From assembly GCF_963678635.1 (NCBI RefSeq), contig NC_087064.1, forward strand, positions 50,577,346-50,637,345: a stretch of DNA of 60,000 nt, in the 5' to 3' direction. Numbering within the stretch: the first letter of the stretch is position 1; every line of letters begins with the position of its first letter. Both the position numbers and the translations under genes were made by a program. Below are positions 1 to 11,118 of this stretch, in pieces. The DNA comes from Symsagittifera roscoffensis. Its lineage: Eukaryota; Xenacoelomorpha; Acoela; Convolutidae. The notes under the pieces were generated by a model, which saw only the letters and a list, made by a program, of their open reading frames with translations, had not been told where the DNA came from and made no database searches.

Positions 1-33
1 TTAAATATTCTTTTACCGCCCGTCTGAGATTAT

Positions 34-103
34 GCATCGTACGGGAATCGAACCCATGTCAACAGCTTGGAAGGCTCCTATGCTACCACTACACCAACGA
101 TGC
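34..103 (-). tRNA. tRNA-Gly(TCC), one anticodon-stem mismatch
   Basis: Full 70 nt with both promoter boxes. C28 to G opposes G42 in the anticodon stem. This is the first copy in the window; the next starts 393 bp later. Confidence 0.7.
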
Positions 104-426
104 TGAGAAGGGTTACGATCGTAATGATGAATTTCGGAAATTTCAAACGTGGGATTTTCCTTACACACTTTCTGAGTGTCATATCAAGAAAAACCCAAAA
201 TAATTCTTTGGGAAGCGGAGTAGTTTTTTTGCTAACCAGACTAATTTGTTCTCATTAACCGAAAGCTGTTGTTGTTTCTGGTTTGTTATTTCTCAACGTC
301 AGTGGGAATTCAAAAAACGACAAAAATGAACTATTTCATGAGTAATTTGTCCCTCTAACGCACACAAAAGTAATGTTCAATCTTTCCCTGAAATTAAAAA
401 CTCTTTAACCGGTCGTCTGAGATTAT

Positions 427-496
427 GCATCGTACGGGAATCGAACCTATGTCAACAGCTTGGAAGGCTGCTATGCTACCACTACACCAACGATGC
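427..496 (-). tRNA. tRNA-Gly(TCC), T-stem change
   Basis: Full length. G51 to A breaks one T-stem pair with C63; the anticodon arm and both boxes are otherwise consensus. Confidence 0.7.
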
Positions 497-816
497 TGCG
501 AAGGTTTGCGATCGAGGAGATGAATCTCAGAACTTTCAAACTTGGAATTTTCCTGACAAATATTCTGAGTGTCACATCAGAAAAAACCAACACTACTCTT
601 TGAGAAGCGGAGTAGTTTTTTCGCTAACCAGACTAATTTGTTTCTCACCAATCGAAAGCTGTCGTTTTGTGGTTTGTTACTTCTCAAGGACTTTGGTTCT
701 CAAAAAGAGACAAGAATTTACTATTTCATGAATATTTTGTCCCTCTAACGCACACAATAGTAATGTTCAATCTTTCCCTGAAAAGAAATACGCTTTTACC
801 GGTTGTCTGAGTTTAC

Positions 817-870
817 GCATCGTACGGGAATCGAACCCATGTCAACCGCTTGGAAGGCTGCTATGCTACC
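817..870 (-). pseudogene. Truncated tRNA-Gly, 5' part missing
   Basis: The minus-strand 5' acceptor strand and D-stem 5' side are gone. The sequence jumps from the D loop into the spacer block AATTTACTGGAATTTAC. The A box is lost, so transcription as a tRNA is unlikely. The same junction occurs at 14,331 and 15,719. It belongs to a 166-bp mini-unit. Confidence 0.85.
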
Positions 871-982
871 AAATTTACTGGAATTTACTATTTCTTGAAT
901 ATTTTGTCCCTCTAACGCACACAATAGTAATTTTCAATCTTTCCCTGAAAAGAAATACTTTTTACCGGTTGTCTGAGTTTAT

Positions 983-1051
983 GCATAGTACGTGAATCGA
1001 ATCCATGCCAACAGCTTGTAGGCTGCTATGCTACCACTACACCAACGATTC
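983..1051 (-). pseudogene. tRNA-Gly-like, 69 nt, six-base anticodon loop
   Basis: One base is deleted in the anticodon loop, leaving CTACAA. Acceptor and T-stem bases are also mismatched. Its flanks match the anticodon-variant copies at 14,445 and 15,833, and it looks like the ACC version with one G lost. Confidence 0.75.
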
Positions 1052-1373
1052 TGAGAAGGCTTACGATCGTAATGTTGAGTTTCAGATTTTTCAAACGTGG
1101 ATTTTTCCTTACACATTTTCGAAGTGTCACATCAAGAAAAAACCAAAATAATTCTTTGAGAAGCGGAGTAGTTTTTTCGCTAACCAGACTAATTTGTTTC
1201 TGATTAATCGAAAGCTGTCGTTTTCTGGTTTGTTACTTCTCATGGACTTTGGGAATTCAAAAAGAAACAAGAATTTACTATTTCATGAATATTTTGTCCC
1301 TCTAACGCACACATTAGTAATGTTCAATCTTTCGCTGAAAAGAAATACTCTTTTACCGGTTGTCTGAGTTTAT

Positions 1374-1443
1374 GCATCGTACGGGAATCGAACCCATGTC
1401 AACAGCTTGTAAGCCTTCTATGCTACCACTACACCAACGATGC
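1374..1443 (-). tRNA. tRNA-Gly-derived copy with anticodon TAC
   Basis: The anticodon loop reads CTTACAA, giving TAC (a valine anticodon) on a tRNA-Gly body. The anticodon stem has two mismatches (A28-G42 and G31-G39), so it is probably a pseudogene despite intact A and B boxes. Confidence 0.55.
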
Positions 1444-1766
1444 TGAGAAGGTTAACGATCGAAGAGATGAATCTCAGAACTTTCAAACTTGGATTTTTCT
1501 TGACAAATATTCTGAGTCGCACATCAAGAAAAAACCAAAATAATTCTTTGACAAGCGGAGTAAATTTTTCGCTAACCAGACCAATTTATTCTCATTCATC
1601 GAAAGCTGTTGTTGTTTCTGGTTTGTTACTTCTCCAGGTCAATGGGAATTCAGAAAACGACAAGAATTTACTATTTCAAGAATATTTTTTCCCTCTAACG
1701 CACACAATAGTAATGCTCAATCTTTCCCTGAAATTAAAAATTCTTTTACCGCCCGTCTGAGTTTGT

Positions 1767-1836
1767 GCATCGTACGGGAAGCGAACCCATGTCAACAGCT
1801 TGGAAGGCTGCTATGCTACCACTACACCAACGATGC
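1767..1836 (-). tRNA. tRNA-Gly(TCC), T-loop A58 changed
   Basis: Full length and fully paired, but near-invariant A58 is C. This also damages the B box (GGTTCGCTTCC). Confidence 0.6.
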
Positions 1837-2157
1837 TGAGAAGGTTTACGATCGAAGGGATGAATCTCAGAACTTTCAAACTTGGATTTTTCCTGACAAA
1901 TATTTTGAGTGTCACATCAGAAATAACCAAAACTATTCTTTGAGAAGCGGAGTAGTTTTTTCGCTAACCAGACTAATTTGTTTCTGATTAATCGAGAGCT
2001 GTCGTTTTCTGGTTTTTTACTTCTCATGGACTTTGGGAATTTAAAAAGAAACAAGAGTTTACTATTTCATGAATTTTTTGTCCCTCTAGCGCACACAATA
2101 GTAATGTTCAATCTTTCCGTGAAAAAAAATACTCTTTTACCGGTTGTCTGAGTTTAT

Positions 2158-2227
2158 GCATCGTACGGGAATCGAACCCATGTCAGCAGCTTGGAAGGCT
2201 GCTACTCTACCACTACACCAACGATGC
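2158..2227 (-). tRNA. tRNA-Gly(TCC), D-stem change
   Basis: The D-stem 3' strand reads GAGT instead of GCAT, costing one pair. T43 to C turns the G27-U43 wobble into a G-C pair. A run of eight A on the plus strand about 30 bp away would give an unusually close T-run terminator for this copy. Confidence 0.65.
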
Positions 2228-2555
2228 TGAGAAGGCTTACGATCGAAGAGATGAATATCAGAACTTTCAAACTTGGATTTTTTCTGACAAAAATTCTGAG
2301 TGTAATAACATCAAGAAAAAACCAAAATAATTCTTTGAGAAGCGGAGTAAATTTTTCGCTAACCACACCAATTTGTTCTCATTCATCGAAAGCTGTTGTT
2401 GTTGTTTCTGGTTTGTTACTTCTCAAGATCAATGGGAATTCAAAACACGACAAGAGTTTACTATTTCATGAATATTTGTCCCTCTAACGCACACAATATT
2501 AATGCTCAATCTTTCCCTGAAATTAAAAATTCTTTTACCGCCCGTCTGAGTTTAT

Positions 2556-2625
2556 GCATCGTACGGGAAACGAACCCATGTCAACATCTTTGAAGGCTGC
2601 TATGCTACCACTACACCAACGATGC
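2556..2625 (-). tRNA. tRNA-Gly-derived copy with anticodon TCA
   Basis: The anticodon loop is CTTCAAA, giving TCA, which would read the UGA stop codon. A second change mismatches the G30-C40 pair and A58 is T, so decoding activity is doubtful. Confidence 0.55.
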
Positions 2626-2942
2626 TGAGAAGTTTTACGATCGAAGAGATGACTTTCAGAACTTTCATACATGGTTTTTTCCTTACACTTTTTCTAAGTG
2701 TCACATCAAAAAAAAATAATAATTCTTTGAGAAGCGGAGTAAATTTTTTGCTAACCAGACCAATTTGTTTCTCATTAATCGAAAGCTGTCGTTTCTGGTT
2801 TGTTACTTCTCAAGGATTTGAGGATTCAAAAAGAGACAAGAATTTACTATTTCATGAATTTTTTGTCCCTCTAACGCACACAATAGTAATTTTCCGTCTT
2901 TCCCTGAAATTAAATCCTTTTTTACTGGTCGTATGAGTTTAT

Positions 2943-3012
2943 GCATCGTACGGGAATCGAACCCTTGTCAACAGCTTGGAAGGCGGCTATGCTACCACTA
3001 GACCAACGATGA
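2943..3012 (-). pseudogene. tRNA-Gly(TCC) pseudogene, triple-lesion subfamily
   Basis: G12 to C (D stem), A29 to C (anticodon stem) and T50 to A (T stem) each break a pair. The first acceptor base is also changed. The lesion trio recurs at 7,347-8,983. Confidence 0.7.
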
Positions 3013-3333
3013 TGGGTAGGATTACGATCGAAGAGATGAATCTCAGAACTTTCAAACTTGGATTTTTCCTGACAAATATTTTGAGTGTCACATCAGAAAT
3101 AACCAAAACTATTCTTTGAGAAGCGGAGTAGTTTTTTCGCTAACCAGACTAGTTTGTTTCTGATTAATCGAAAGCTGTCGTTTTCTGGTTTGTTACTTCT
3201 CATGGACTTTGGGAATTCAAAAAGAAACAAGAGTTTACTATTTCATGAATTTTTTGTCCCTCTAACGCACACAATAGTAATGTTCAATCTTTCCGTGAAA
3301 AGAAATACTCTTTTACCGGTTGTCTGAGTTTAT

Positions 3334-3403
3334 GCATCGTACGGGAATCGAACCCATGTCAGCAGCTTGGAAGGCTGCTACGCTACCACTACACCAACGA
3401 TGC
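3334..3403 (-). tRNA. tRNA-Gly(TCC), near consensus
   Basis: Two changes keep pairing: T43 to C improves the anticodon stem and A24 to G leaves a wobble in the D stem. A and B boxes are intact. Confidence 0.8.
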
Positions 3404-3720
3404 TGAGAAGTTTTACGATCGAAGAGATGACTTTCAGAACTTTCATACATGGTTTTTTCCTTACACTTTTTCTAAGTGTCACATCAAAAAAAAATAATAA
3501 TTCTTTGAGAAGCGGAGTAAATTTTTTGCTAACCAGACCAATTTGTTTCTCATTAATCGAAAGCTGTCGTTTCTGGTTTGTTACATCTCAAGGATTTGAG
3601 GATTCAAAAAAAGACAAGAATTTACTATTTCATGAATTTTTTGTCCCTCTAACGCACACAATAGTAATTTTTCGTCTTTCCCTGAAATTAAATCCTTTTT
3701 TACTGGTCGTATGAGTTTAT

Positions 3721-3790
3721 GCATCGTACGGGAATCGAACCCTTGTCGACAGCTTGGAAGGCAGCTATGCTACCACTAGACCAACGATGC
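3721..3790 (-). pseudogene. tRNA-Gly(TCC) pseudogene
   Basis: It has the D-stem G12C and T-stem T50A lesions of the triple-lesion subfamily. Its anticodon stem instead carries A29 to T. There is also a variable-loop change. Confidence 0.65.
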
Positions 3791-4112
3791 TGGGTAGGAT
3801 TACGATCGAAGAGATGAATTTCAGAATTTTCAAACACGGGTTTTTCCTTACACATTTTCTGAGTGTCACATTAAGCAAAAACCAAAATAATTCTTTGAGA
3901 AGCGGAGTAAACTTTTCGCTAACGAGACTAATTTGTTCTCATTAATCGAAAGCTGTTGCTGTTTCTGGTTTGGTACTTCTCAAGGATTTGGGGATTCAAA
4001 AAGAGACAAGAATTCACTATTTCATGAATATTTTGTCCCTCTAACGCACACAATAGTAATTTTCAGTCTTTCCCTGAAATTAAATACTTTTTTACTGGTG
4101 GTATGAGTTTAT

Positions 4113-4182
4113 GCATCGTACGGGAATCGAACCCATGTCAACAGCTTGGAAGGCGGCTATGCTACCACTACACCAACGATGC
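4113..4182 (-). tRNA. tRNA-Gly(TCC), A29C
   Basis: The only difference from consensus is A29 to C, which mismatches U41 in the anticodon stem. Confidence 0.7.
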
Positions 4183-4504
4183 TGAGAAGGTTTACGATCG
4201 AAGGAATCAATTTCAGAACTTTCAAACATGGATTTGTCCTTACACATTTTCCGAGTGCCATATCAAGAAAAAACCAAAATAACTCCTTGAGAAGCGGAGT
4301 ATATTTTTCGCTAATCAGACTAATTTGTTCTAATTAATCAAAAGTTGTTGTTGTTTCTGGTTTGTTACATCTCAAGGATTTGGGAATTCAAAAAGAGCCA
4401 AGAATTTACTATTTCATGAATATTTTGTCCCTCTAATGCACACAATAGTAATTTTCAGTCTTTCCCTGAAATTAAATACTTTTTTACTGGTCGTATGAGT
4501 TTAT

Positions 4505-4574
4505 GCATCGTACGGGAATCGAACCCATGTCAACAGCTTGGAAGGCGGCTATGCTACCACTACACCAACGATGC
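4505..4574 (-). tRNA. tRNA-Gly(TCC), A29C
   Basis: Identical to the copy at 4,113. It is the last tRNA before the region of alternating tRNA-less units. Confidence 0.7.
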
Positions 4575-4886
4575 TGAGAAGGTTTACGATCGAAGGAATC
4601 AATTTCAGAACTTTCAAACATGGATTTTTCCTTACACATTTTCCGAGTGCCATATCAAGAAAAAACCAAAGTAACTCCTAGAGAAGCGGAGTATATTTTT
4701 CGCTAACCAGACTAATTTGTTCTAATTAATCAAAAGTTGTTGTTGTTTCTGGTTTGTTACATCTCAAGGATTTGGGAATTCAAAAAGAGACAAAAATTTA
4801 CTTTTTCTTGAGTATTTTGTCCCTTTTTTGCACACAATAGTAATGTTCAATCTTTCCCTGAAATTAAATACTCATTTACCGGTCGT

Positions 4887-4894
4887 CACGATGC
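4887..4894 (-). repeat. Deletion scar: tRNA-less unit 1
   Basis: GGTCGTC is joined directly to ACGATGC, so only the 7-nt 5' acceptor strand of the tRNA remains. About 72 bp is missing relative to full units. Confidence 0.85.
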
Positions 4895-5215
4895 TGAGAA
4901 GGTTAACGATCGAAGAGATCAATTTCAGAACTATCAAACATGGATTTTTCCTTAAACATTTTCCGAGTGTCACATCAAGAAAAAACCAAAAATAACTCTT
5001 TGGGAAGCGGAGTATTTTTTTCGCTAACCAGACTAATTCGTTTCTCATTAATCGAAAGCTGTCGTTTCTGGTTTGTTACTTCTCAAGGATTTGGGGATTC
5101 AAAAAGAGCCAAGAATTTACTATTTCATGAATATTTTGTCCCTCTAATGCACACAATAGTAATGTTCAATCTTTCCCTGAAATTAAATACTTTTTTACTG
5201 GTCGTATGAGTTTAT

Positions 5216-5285
5216 GCATCGTACGGGAATCGAACCCATGTCAACAGCTTGGAGGGCGGCTATGCTACCACTACACCAACGATGC
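5216..5285 (-). tRNA. tRNA-Gly(TCC), U33 lost
   Basis: The anticodon loop is CCTCCAA: TCC is kept but invariant U33 is C. A29C is also present. Probably not functional. Confidence 0.55.
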
Positions 5286-5597
5286 TGAGAAGGTTTACGA
5301 TCGAAGGAATCAATTTCAGAACTTTCAAACATGGATTTTTCCTTACACATTTTCCGAGTGCCATATCAAGAAAAAACCAAAGTAACTCCTAGAGAAGCGG
5401 AGTATATTTTTCGCTAACCAGACTAATTTGTTCTAATTAATCAAAAGTTGTTGTTGTTTCTGGTTTGTTACATCTCAAGGATTTGGGAATTCAAAAAGAG
5501 ACAAAAATTTACTTTTTCTTGAGTATTTTGTCCCTTTTTTGCACACAATAGTAATGTTCAATCTTTCCCTGAAATTAAATACTCTTTTACCGGTCGT

Positions 5598-5605
5598 CAC
5601 GATGC
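5598..5605 (-). repeat. Deletion scar: tRNA-less unit 2
   Basis: Same GGTCGTC/ACGATGC join as at 4,887. It is followed 319 bp later by another tRNA-less unit, the first back-to-back pair. Confidence 0.85.
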
Positions 5606-5916
5606 TGAGAAGGTTAAAGATCGAAGAGATCAATTTCAGAACTATCAAACATGGATTTTTCCTTACACATTTTCCGAGTGTCACATCAAGAAAAAACCAA
5701 AAATAACTCTTTGGGAAGCGGAGTTTTTTTTTCGCTAACCAGACTAATTCATTTCTCATTAATCGAAAGCTGTCGTTTCTGGTTTGTTACATCTCAAGGA
5801 TTTGGGAATTCAAAAAGAGACAAAAATTTACTTTTTCTTGAGTATTTTGTCCCTTTTTTGCACACAATAGTAATGTTCAATCTTTCCCTGAAATTAAATA
5901 CTCTTTTACCGGTCGT

Positions 5917-5924
5917 CACGATGC
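5917..5924 (-). repeat. Deletion scar: tRNA-less unit 3
   Basis: Same join; second of the back-to-back pair, 319 bp after the scar at 5,598. Confidence 0.85.
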
Positions 5925-6244
5925 TGAGAAGGTTAACGATCGAAGAGATCAATTTCAGAACTATCAAACATGGATTTTTCCTTACACATTTTCCGAGTGT
6001 CACATCAAGAAAAAACCAAAAATAACTCTTTGGGAAGCGGAGTATTTTTTTCGCTAACCAGACTAATTCGTTTCTCATTAATCGAAAGCTGTCGTTTCTG
6101 GTTTGTTACTTCTCAAGGATTTGGGGATTCAAAAAGAGCCAAGAATTTACTATTTCATGAATATTTTGTCCCTCTAATGCACACAATAGTAATGTTCAAT
6201 CTTTCCCTGAAATTAAATACTCTTTTACCGGTCGTCTGAATTAT

Positions 6245-6314
6245 GCATCGTACGGGAATCGAACCCATGTCAACAGCTTGGAAGGCTGCTATGCTACCAC
6301 TACACCAACGATGC
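6245..6314 (-). tRNA. tRNA-Gly(TCC), consensus
   Basis: Matches the array consensus at all 70 positions. This is the first perfect copy in the window. The nearest minus-strand T-run downstream is at 6,131-6,135, giving a long trailer. Confidence 0.88.
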
Positions 6315-6626
6315 TGAGAAGGTTTACGATCGAAGGAATCAATTTCAGAACTTTCAAACATGGATTTTTCCTTACACATTTTCCGAGTGCCATATCAAGA
6401 AAAAACCAAAGTAACTCCTAGAGAAGCGGAGTATATTTTTCGCTAACCAGACTAATTTGTTCTAATTAATCAAAAGTTGTTGTTGTTTCTGGTTTGTTAC
6501 AACTCAAGGATTTGGGAATTCAAAAAGAGACAAAAATTTACTTTTTCTTGAGTATTTTGTCCCTTTTTTGCACACAATAATAATGTTCAATCTTTCCCTG
6601 AAATTAAATACTCTTTTACCGGTCGT

Positions 6627-6634
6627 CACGATGC
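6627..6634 (-). repeat. Deletion scar: tRNA-less unit 4
   Basis: Same join, lying between the perfect tRNAs at 6,245 and 6,955 and forming a 710-bp dimer. Confidence 0.85.
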
Positions 6635-6954
6635 TGAGAAGGTTAACGATCGAAGAGATCAATTTCAGAACTATCAAACATGGATTTTTCCTTACACATT
6701 TTCCGAGTGTCACAACAAGAAAAAACCAAAAATAACTCTTTGGGAAGCGGAGTATTTTTTTCGCTAACAAGACTAATTCGTTTCTCATTAATCGAAAGCT
6801 GTCTTTTCTGTTTTGTTACTTCTCAAGGATTTGGGGATTCAAAAAGAGCCAAGAATTTACTATTTCATGAATATTTTGTCCCTCTAATGCACACAATAGT
6901 AATGTTCAATCTTTCCCTGAAATTAAATACTCTTTTACCGGTCGTCTGAATTAT

Positions 6955-7024
6955 GCATCGTACGGGAATCGAACCCATGTCAACAGCTTGGAAGGCTGCT
7001 ATGCTACCACTACACCAACGATGC
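6955..7024 (-). tRNA. tRNA-Gly(TCC), consensus
   Basis: All 70 positions match consensus. It lies 710 bp from the previous tRNA because a tRNA-less unit intervenes. Confidence 0.88.
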
Positions 7025-7346
7025 TGAGAAGGTTTACGATCGAAGAGATGAATTTCAGATTTTTCAAACACGGGTTTTTCCTTACACATTTTCTGAGTGT
7101 CACATTAAGCAAAAACCAAAACAATTCGTTGAGAAGCGGAGTAAACTTTTCGCTAACGAGACTAATTTGTTCTCATTAATCGAAAGCTGTTGCTGTTTCT
7201 GGTTTGGTACTTCTCAAGGATTTGAGGATTCAAAAAGAGACAAGACTTTACTATTTCATGAATTTTTTGTCCCTCTAACGCACACAATAGTAATTTTCAG
7301 TCTTTCCCTGAAATTAAATACTTTTTTACTGGTCGTATGAGTTTAT

Positions 7347-7416
7347 GCATCGTACGGGAATCGAACCCTTGTCAACAGCTTGGAAGGCGGCTATGCTACC
7401 ACTAGACCAACGATGC
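7347..7416 (-). pseudogene. tRNA-Gly(TCC) pseudogene, triple lesion
   Basis: G12C, A29C and T50A each break a stem pair. First of five consecutive copies of this dead subtype. Confidence 0.7.
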
Positions 7417-7738
7417 TGGGTAGGATTACGATCGAAGAGATGAATTTCAGAATTTTCAAACACGGGTTTTTCCTTACACATTTTCTGAGTGTCACATTAA
7501 GCATAAACCAAAACAATTCTTTGAGAAGCGGAGTAAACTTTTCGCTAACGAGACTAATTTGTTCTCATTAATCGAAAGCTGTTGCTGTTTCTGGTTTGGT
7601 ACTTCTCAAGGATTTGGGGATTCAAAAAGAGACAAGAATTCACTATTTCATGAATATTTTGTCCCTCTAACGCACACAATAGTAATTTTCAGTCTTTCCC
7701 TGAAATTAAATACTTTTTTACTGGTCGTATGAGTTTAT

Positions 7739-7808
7739 GCATCGTACGGGAATCGAACCCTTGTCAACAGCTTGGAAGGCGGCTATACTACCACTAGACC
7801 AACGATGC
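7739..7808 (-). pseudogene. tRNA-Gly(TCC) pseudogene, triple lesion plus D-stem change
   Basis: Carries G12C, A29C and T50A, and the D-stem 3' strand is GTAT instead of GCAT. Confidence 0.7.
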
Positions 7809-8129
7809 TGGGTAGGATTACGATCGAAGAGATGAATTTCAGAATTTTCAAACACGGGTTTTTCCTTACACATTTTCTGAGTGTCACATTAAGCAAAAAC
7901 CAAAAATAACTCTTTGGGAAGAGGAGTATTTTTTTCGCTAACCAGACCAATTTGTTTCTCATTAATCGAAAGCTGTCGTTTCTGGTTTGTTACTTCTAAA
8001 GGATTTGAGGATTCAAAAAGAGACAAGACTTTACTATTTCATGAATTTTTTGTCCCTCTGACGCACACAATAGTAATTTTCCGTCTTTCCCTGAAATTAA
8101 ATACTTTTTTACTCGTCGTATGAGTTTAT

Positions 8130-8199
8130 GCATCGTACGGGAATCGAACCCTTGTCAACAGCTTGGAAGGCGGCTATGCTACCACTAGACCAACGATGC
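8130..8199 (-). pseudogene. tRNA-Gly(TCC) pseudogene, triple lesion
   Basis: Same lesion trio as at 7,347. The spacer upstream (7,914-8,120) belongs to a different subfamily, so tRNA and spacer histories are uncoupled here. Confidence 0.7.
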
Positions 8200-8521
8200 T
8201 GGGTAGGATTACGATCGAAGAGATGAATTTCAGAATTTTCAAACACGGGTTTTTCCTTACACATTTTCTGAGTGTCACATTAAGCAAAAACCAAAACAAT
8301 TCGTTGAGAAGCGGAGTAAACTTTTCGCTAACGAGACTAATTTGTTCTCATTAATCGAAAGCTGTTGCTGTTTCTGGTTTGGTAATTCTCAAGGATTTGG
8401 GGATTCAAAAAGAGACAAGAATTCACTATTTCATGAATATTTTGTCCCTCTAACGCACACAATAGTAATTTTCCGTCTTTCCCTGAAATTAAATACTTTT
8501 TTACTGGTCGTATGAGTTTAT

Positions 8522-8591
8522 GCATCGTACGGGAATCGAACCCTTGTCAACAGCTTGGAAGGCGGCTATGCTACCACTAGACCAACGATGC
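8522..8591 (-). pseudogene. tRNA-Gly(TCC) pseudogene, triple lesion
   Basis: Same lesion trio, 392 bp from its neighbours on both sides. Confidence 0.7.
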
Positions 8592-8913
8592 TGGGTAGGA
8601 TTACAATCGAAGAGATGAATTTCAGAATTTTCAAACACGGGTTTTTCCTTACACATTTTCTGAGTGTCACATTAAGCAAAAACCAAAACAATTCGTTGAG
8701 AAGCGGAGTAAACTTTTCGCTAACGAGACTAATTTGTTCTCATTAATCGAAAGCTGTTGCTGTTTCTGGTTTGGTACTTCTCAAGGATTTGGGGATTCAA
8801 AAAGAGACAAGACTTTACTATTTCATGAATTTTTTGTCTCTCTAACGCACACAATAGTAATTTTCCGTCTTTCCCTGAAATTAAATACTTTTTTACTGGT
8901 CGTATGAGTTTAT

Positions 8914-8983
8914 GCATCGTACGGGAATCGAACCCTTGTCAACAGCTTGGAAGGCGGCTATGCTACCACTAGACCAACGATGC
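8914..8983 (-). pseudogene. tRNA-Gly(TCC) pseudogene, triple lesion
   Basis: Last of the five consecutive triple-lesion copies. The next unit returns to the milder A29C form. Confidence 0.7.
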
Positions 8984-9305
8984 TGGGTAGGATTACGATC
9001 GAAGAGATGAATTTCAGAATTTTCAAACACGGGTTTTTCCTTACACATTTTCTGAGTGTCACATTAAGCAAAAACCAAAACAATTCTTTGAGAAGCGGAG
9101 TAAACTTTTCGCTAACGAGACTAATTTGTTCTCATTAATCGAAAGCTGTTGCTGTTTCTGGTTTGGTACTTCTCAAGGATTTGGGGATTCAAAAAGAGAC
9201 AAGAATTCACTATTTCATGAATATTTTGTCCCTCTAACGCACACAATAGTAATTTTCAGTCTTTCCCTGAAATTAAATACTGTTTTACTGGTCGTATGAG
9301 TTTAT

Positions 9306-9375
9306 GCATCGTACGGGAATCGAACCCATGTCAACAGCTTGGAAGGCGGCTATGCTACCACTACACCAACGATGC
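9306..9375 (-). tRNA. tRNA-Gly(TCC), A29C
   Basis: Single change from consensus (A29 to C), the same as at 4,113 and 4,505. Confidence 0.7.
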
Positions 9376-9687
9376 TGAGAAGGTTTACGATCGAAGGAAT
9401 CAATTTCAGAACTTTCAAACATGGATTTGTCCTTACACATTTTCCGAGTGCCATATCAAGAAAAAACCAAAATAACTCCTTGAGAAGCGGAGTATATTTT
9501 TCGCTAATCAGACTAATTTGTTCTAATTAATCAAAAGTTGTTGTTGTTTCTGGTTTGTTACATCTCAAGGATTTGGGAATTCAAAAAGATACAAAAATTT
9601 ACTTTTTCTTGAGTATTTTGTCCCTTTTTTGCACACAATAGTAATGTTCAATCTTTCCCTGAAATTAAATACTCTTTTACCGGTCGT

Positions 9688-9695
9688 CACGATGC
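9688..9695 (-). repeat. Deletion scar: tRNA-less unit 5
   Basis: Same GGTCGTC/ACGATGC join; the dimer pattern resumes after about 3 kb without it. Confidence 0.85.
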
Positions 9696-10015
9696 TGAGA
9701 AGGTTAACGATCGAAGAGATCAATTTCAGAACTATCAAACATGGATTTTTCCTTACACATTTTCCGAGTGTCACATCAAGAAAAAACCAAAAATAACTCT
9801 TTGGGAAGCGGAGTATTTTTTTCGCTAACCATACTAATTCGTTTCTCATTAATCGAAAGCTGTCGTTTCTGGTTTGTTACTTCTCAAGGATTTGGGGATT
9901 CAAAAAGAGCCAAGAATTTACTATTTCATGAAAATTTTGTCCCTCTAATGCACACAATAGTAATGCTCAATCTTTCCCTGAAATTAAATACTCTTTTACC
10001 GGTCGTCTGAATTAT

Positions 10016-10085
10016 GCATCGTACGGGAATCGAACCCATGTCAACAGCTTGGAAGGCTGCTATGCTACCACTACACCAACGATGC
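10016..10085 (-). tRNA. tRNA-Gly(TCC), consensus
   Basis: All 70 positions match consensus; lies between tRNA-less units. Confidence 0.88.
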
Positions 10086-10398
10086 TGAAAAGGTTTACGA
10101 TCGAAGAGATGAATTTCAGAACTTTCAAACATGGATTTTTCTTTACACATTTTCTAAGTGTCACAGCAAGAAAAAACCAAAAAAAATTCTTTGAGAAGCG
10201 GAGTATATTTTTCGCTAAACAGACTAATTTGTTCTAATTAATCAAAAGTTGTTGTTGTTTCTGGTTTGTTACATCTCAAGGATTTGGGAATTCAAAAAGA
10301 TACAAAAATTTACTTTTTCTTGAGTATTTTGTCCCTTTTTTGCACACAATAGTAATGTTCAATCTTTCCCTGAAATTAAATACTCTTTTACCGGTTGT

Positions 10399-10406
10399 CA
10401 CGATGC
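10399..10406 (-). repeat. Deletion scar: tRNA-less unit 6
   Basis: Same deletion with a one-base variant on the left (GGTTGTC), showing divergence after the deletion was copied. Confidence 0.85.
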
Positions 10407-10717
10407 TGAGAAGGTTAACGATCGAAGAGATCAATTTCAGAACTATCAAACATGGATTTTTCCTTACACATTTTCCGAGTGTCACATCAAGAAAAAACCA
10501 AAAATAACTCTTTGGGAAGCGGAGTATTTTTTTCGCTAACCATACTAATTCGTTTCTCATTAATCGAAAGCTGTCGTTTCTGTTTTGTTACTTCTCAAGG
10601 ATTTGGGGATTCAAAAAGATACAAAAATTTACTTTTTCTTGAGTATTTTGTCCCTTTTTTGCACACAATAGTAAAGTTCAATCTTTCCCTGAAATTAAAT
10701 TTTCTTTTACCGGTTGT

Positions 10718-10725
10718 CACGATGC
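10718..10725 (-). repeat. Deletion scar: tRNA-less unit 7
   Basis: GGTTGTC/ACGATGC join, 319 bp after the previous scar; second back-to-back tRNA-less pair. Confidence 0.85.
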
Positions 10726-11048
10726 TGAGAAGGTTAACGATCGAAGAGATCAATTTCAGAACTATCAAACATGGATTTTTCCTTACACATTTTCCGAGTG
10801 TCACAGCAAGAAAAAACCAAAAAAAATTCTTTGAGAAGCGGAGTATATTTTTCGCTAAACAGAATAAATTGTTCTAATTAATCAAAAGTTGTTGTTGTTT
10901 CTGGTTTGTTACATCTCAAGGATTTGGGAATTCAAAAAGATACAAAAATTTACTTTTTCTTGAGTATTTTGTCCCTTTTTTGCACACAATAGTAAAGTTC
11001 AATCTTTCCCTAAAAACAAATACTTTTTTACCGCCCGTCTGAGTTTAT

Positions 11049-11118
11049 GCATCGTACGGGAATCGAACCCTTGTCAACAGCTTGGAAGGCTGCTATGCTA
11101 TCACTACATCAACGATGC
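11049..11118 (-). tRNA. tRNA-Gly(TCC), A-box variant G10A/G19A
   Basis: G10 and G19 are both A, changing the A box and removing the base that pairs with C56 in the elbow. T50A also mismatches the T stem. Part of a 712-bp duplicated pair with 11,761. Confidence 0.55.
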
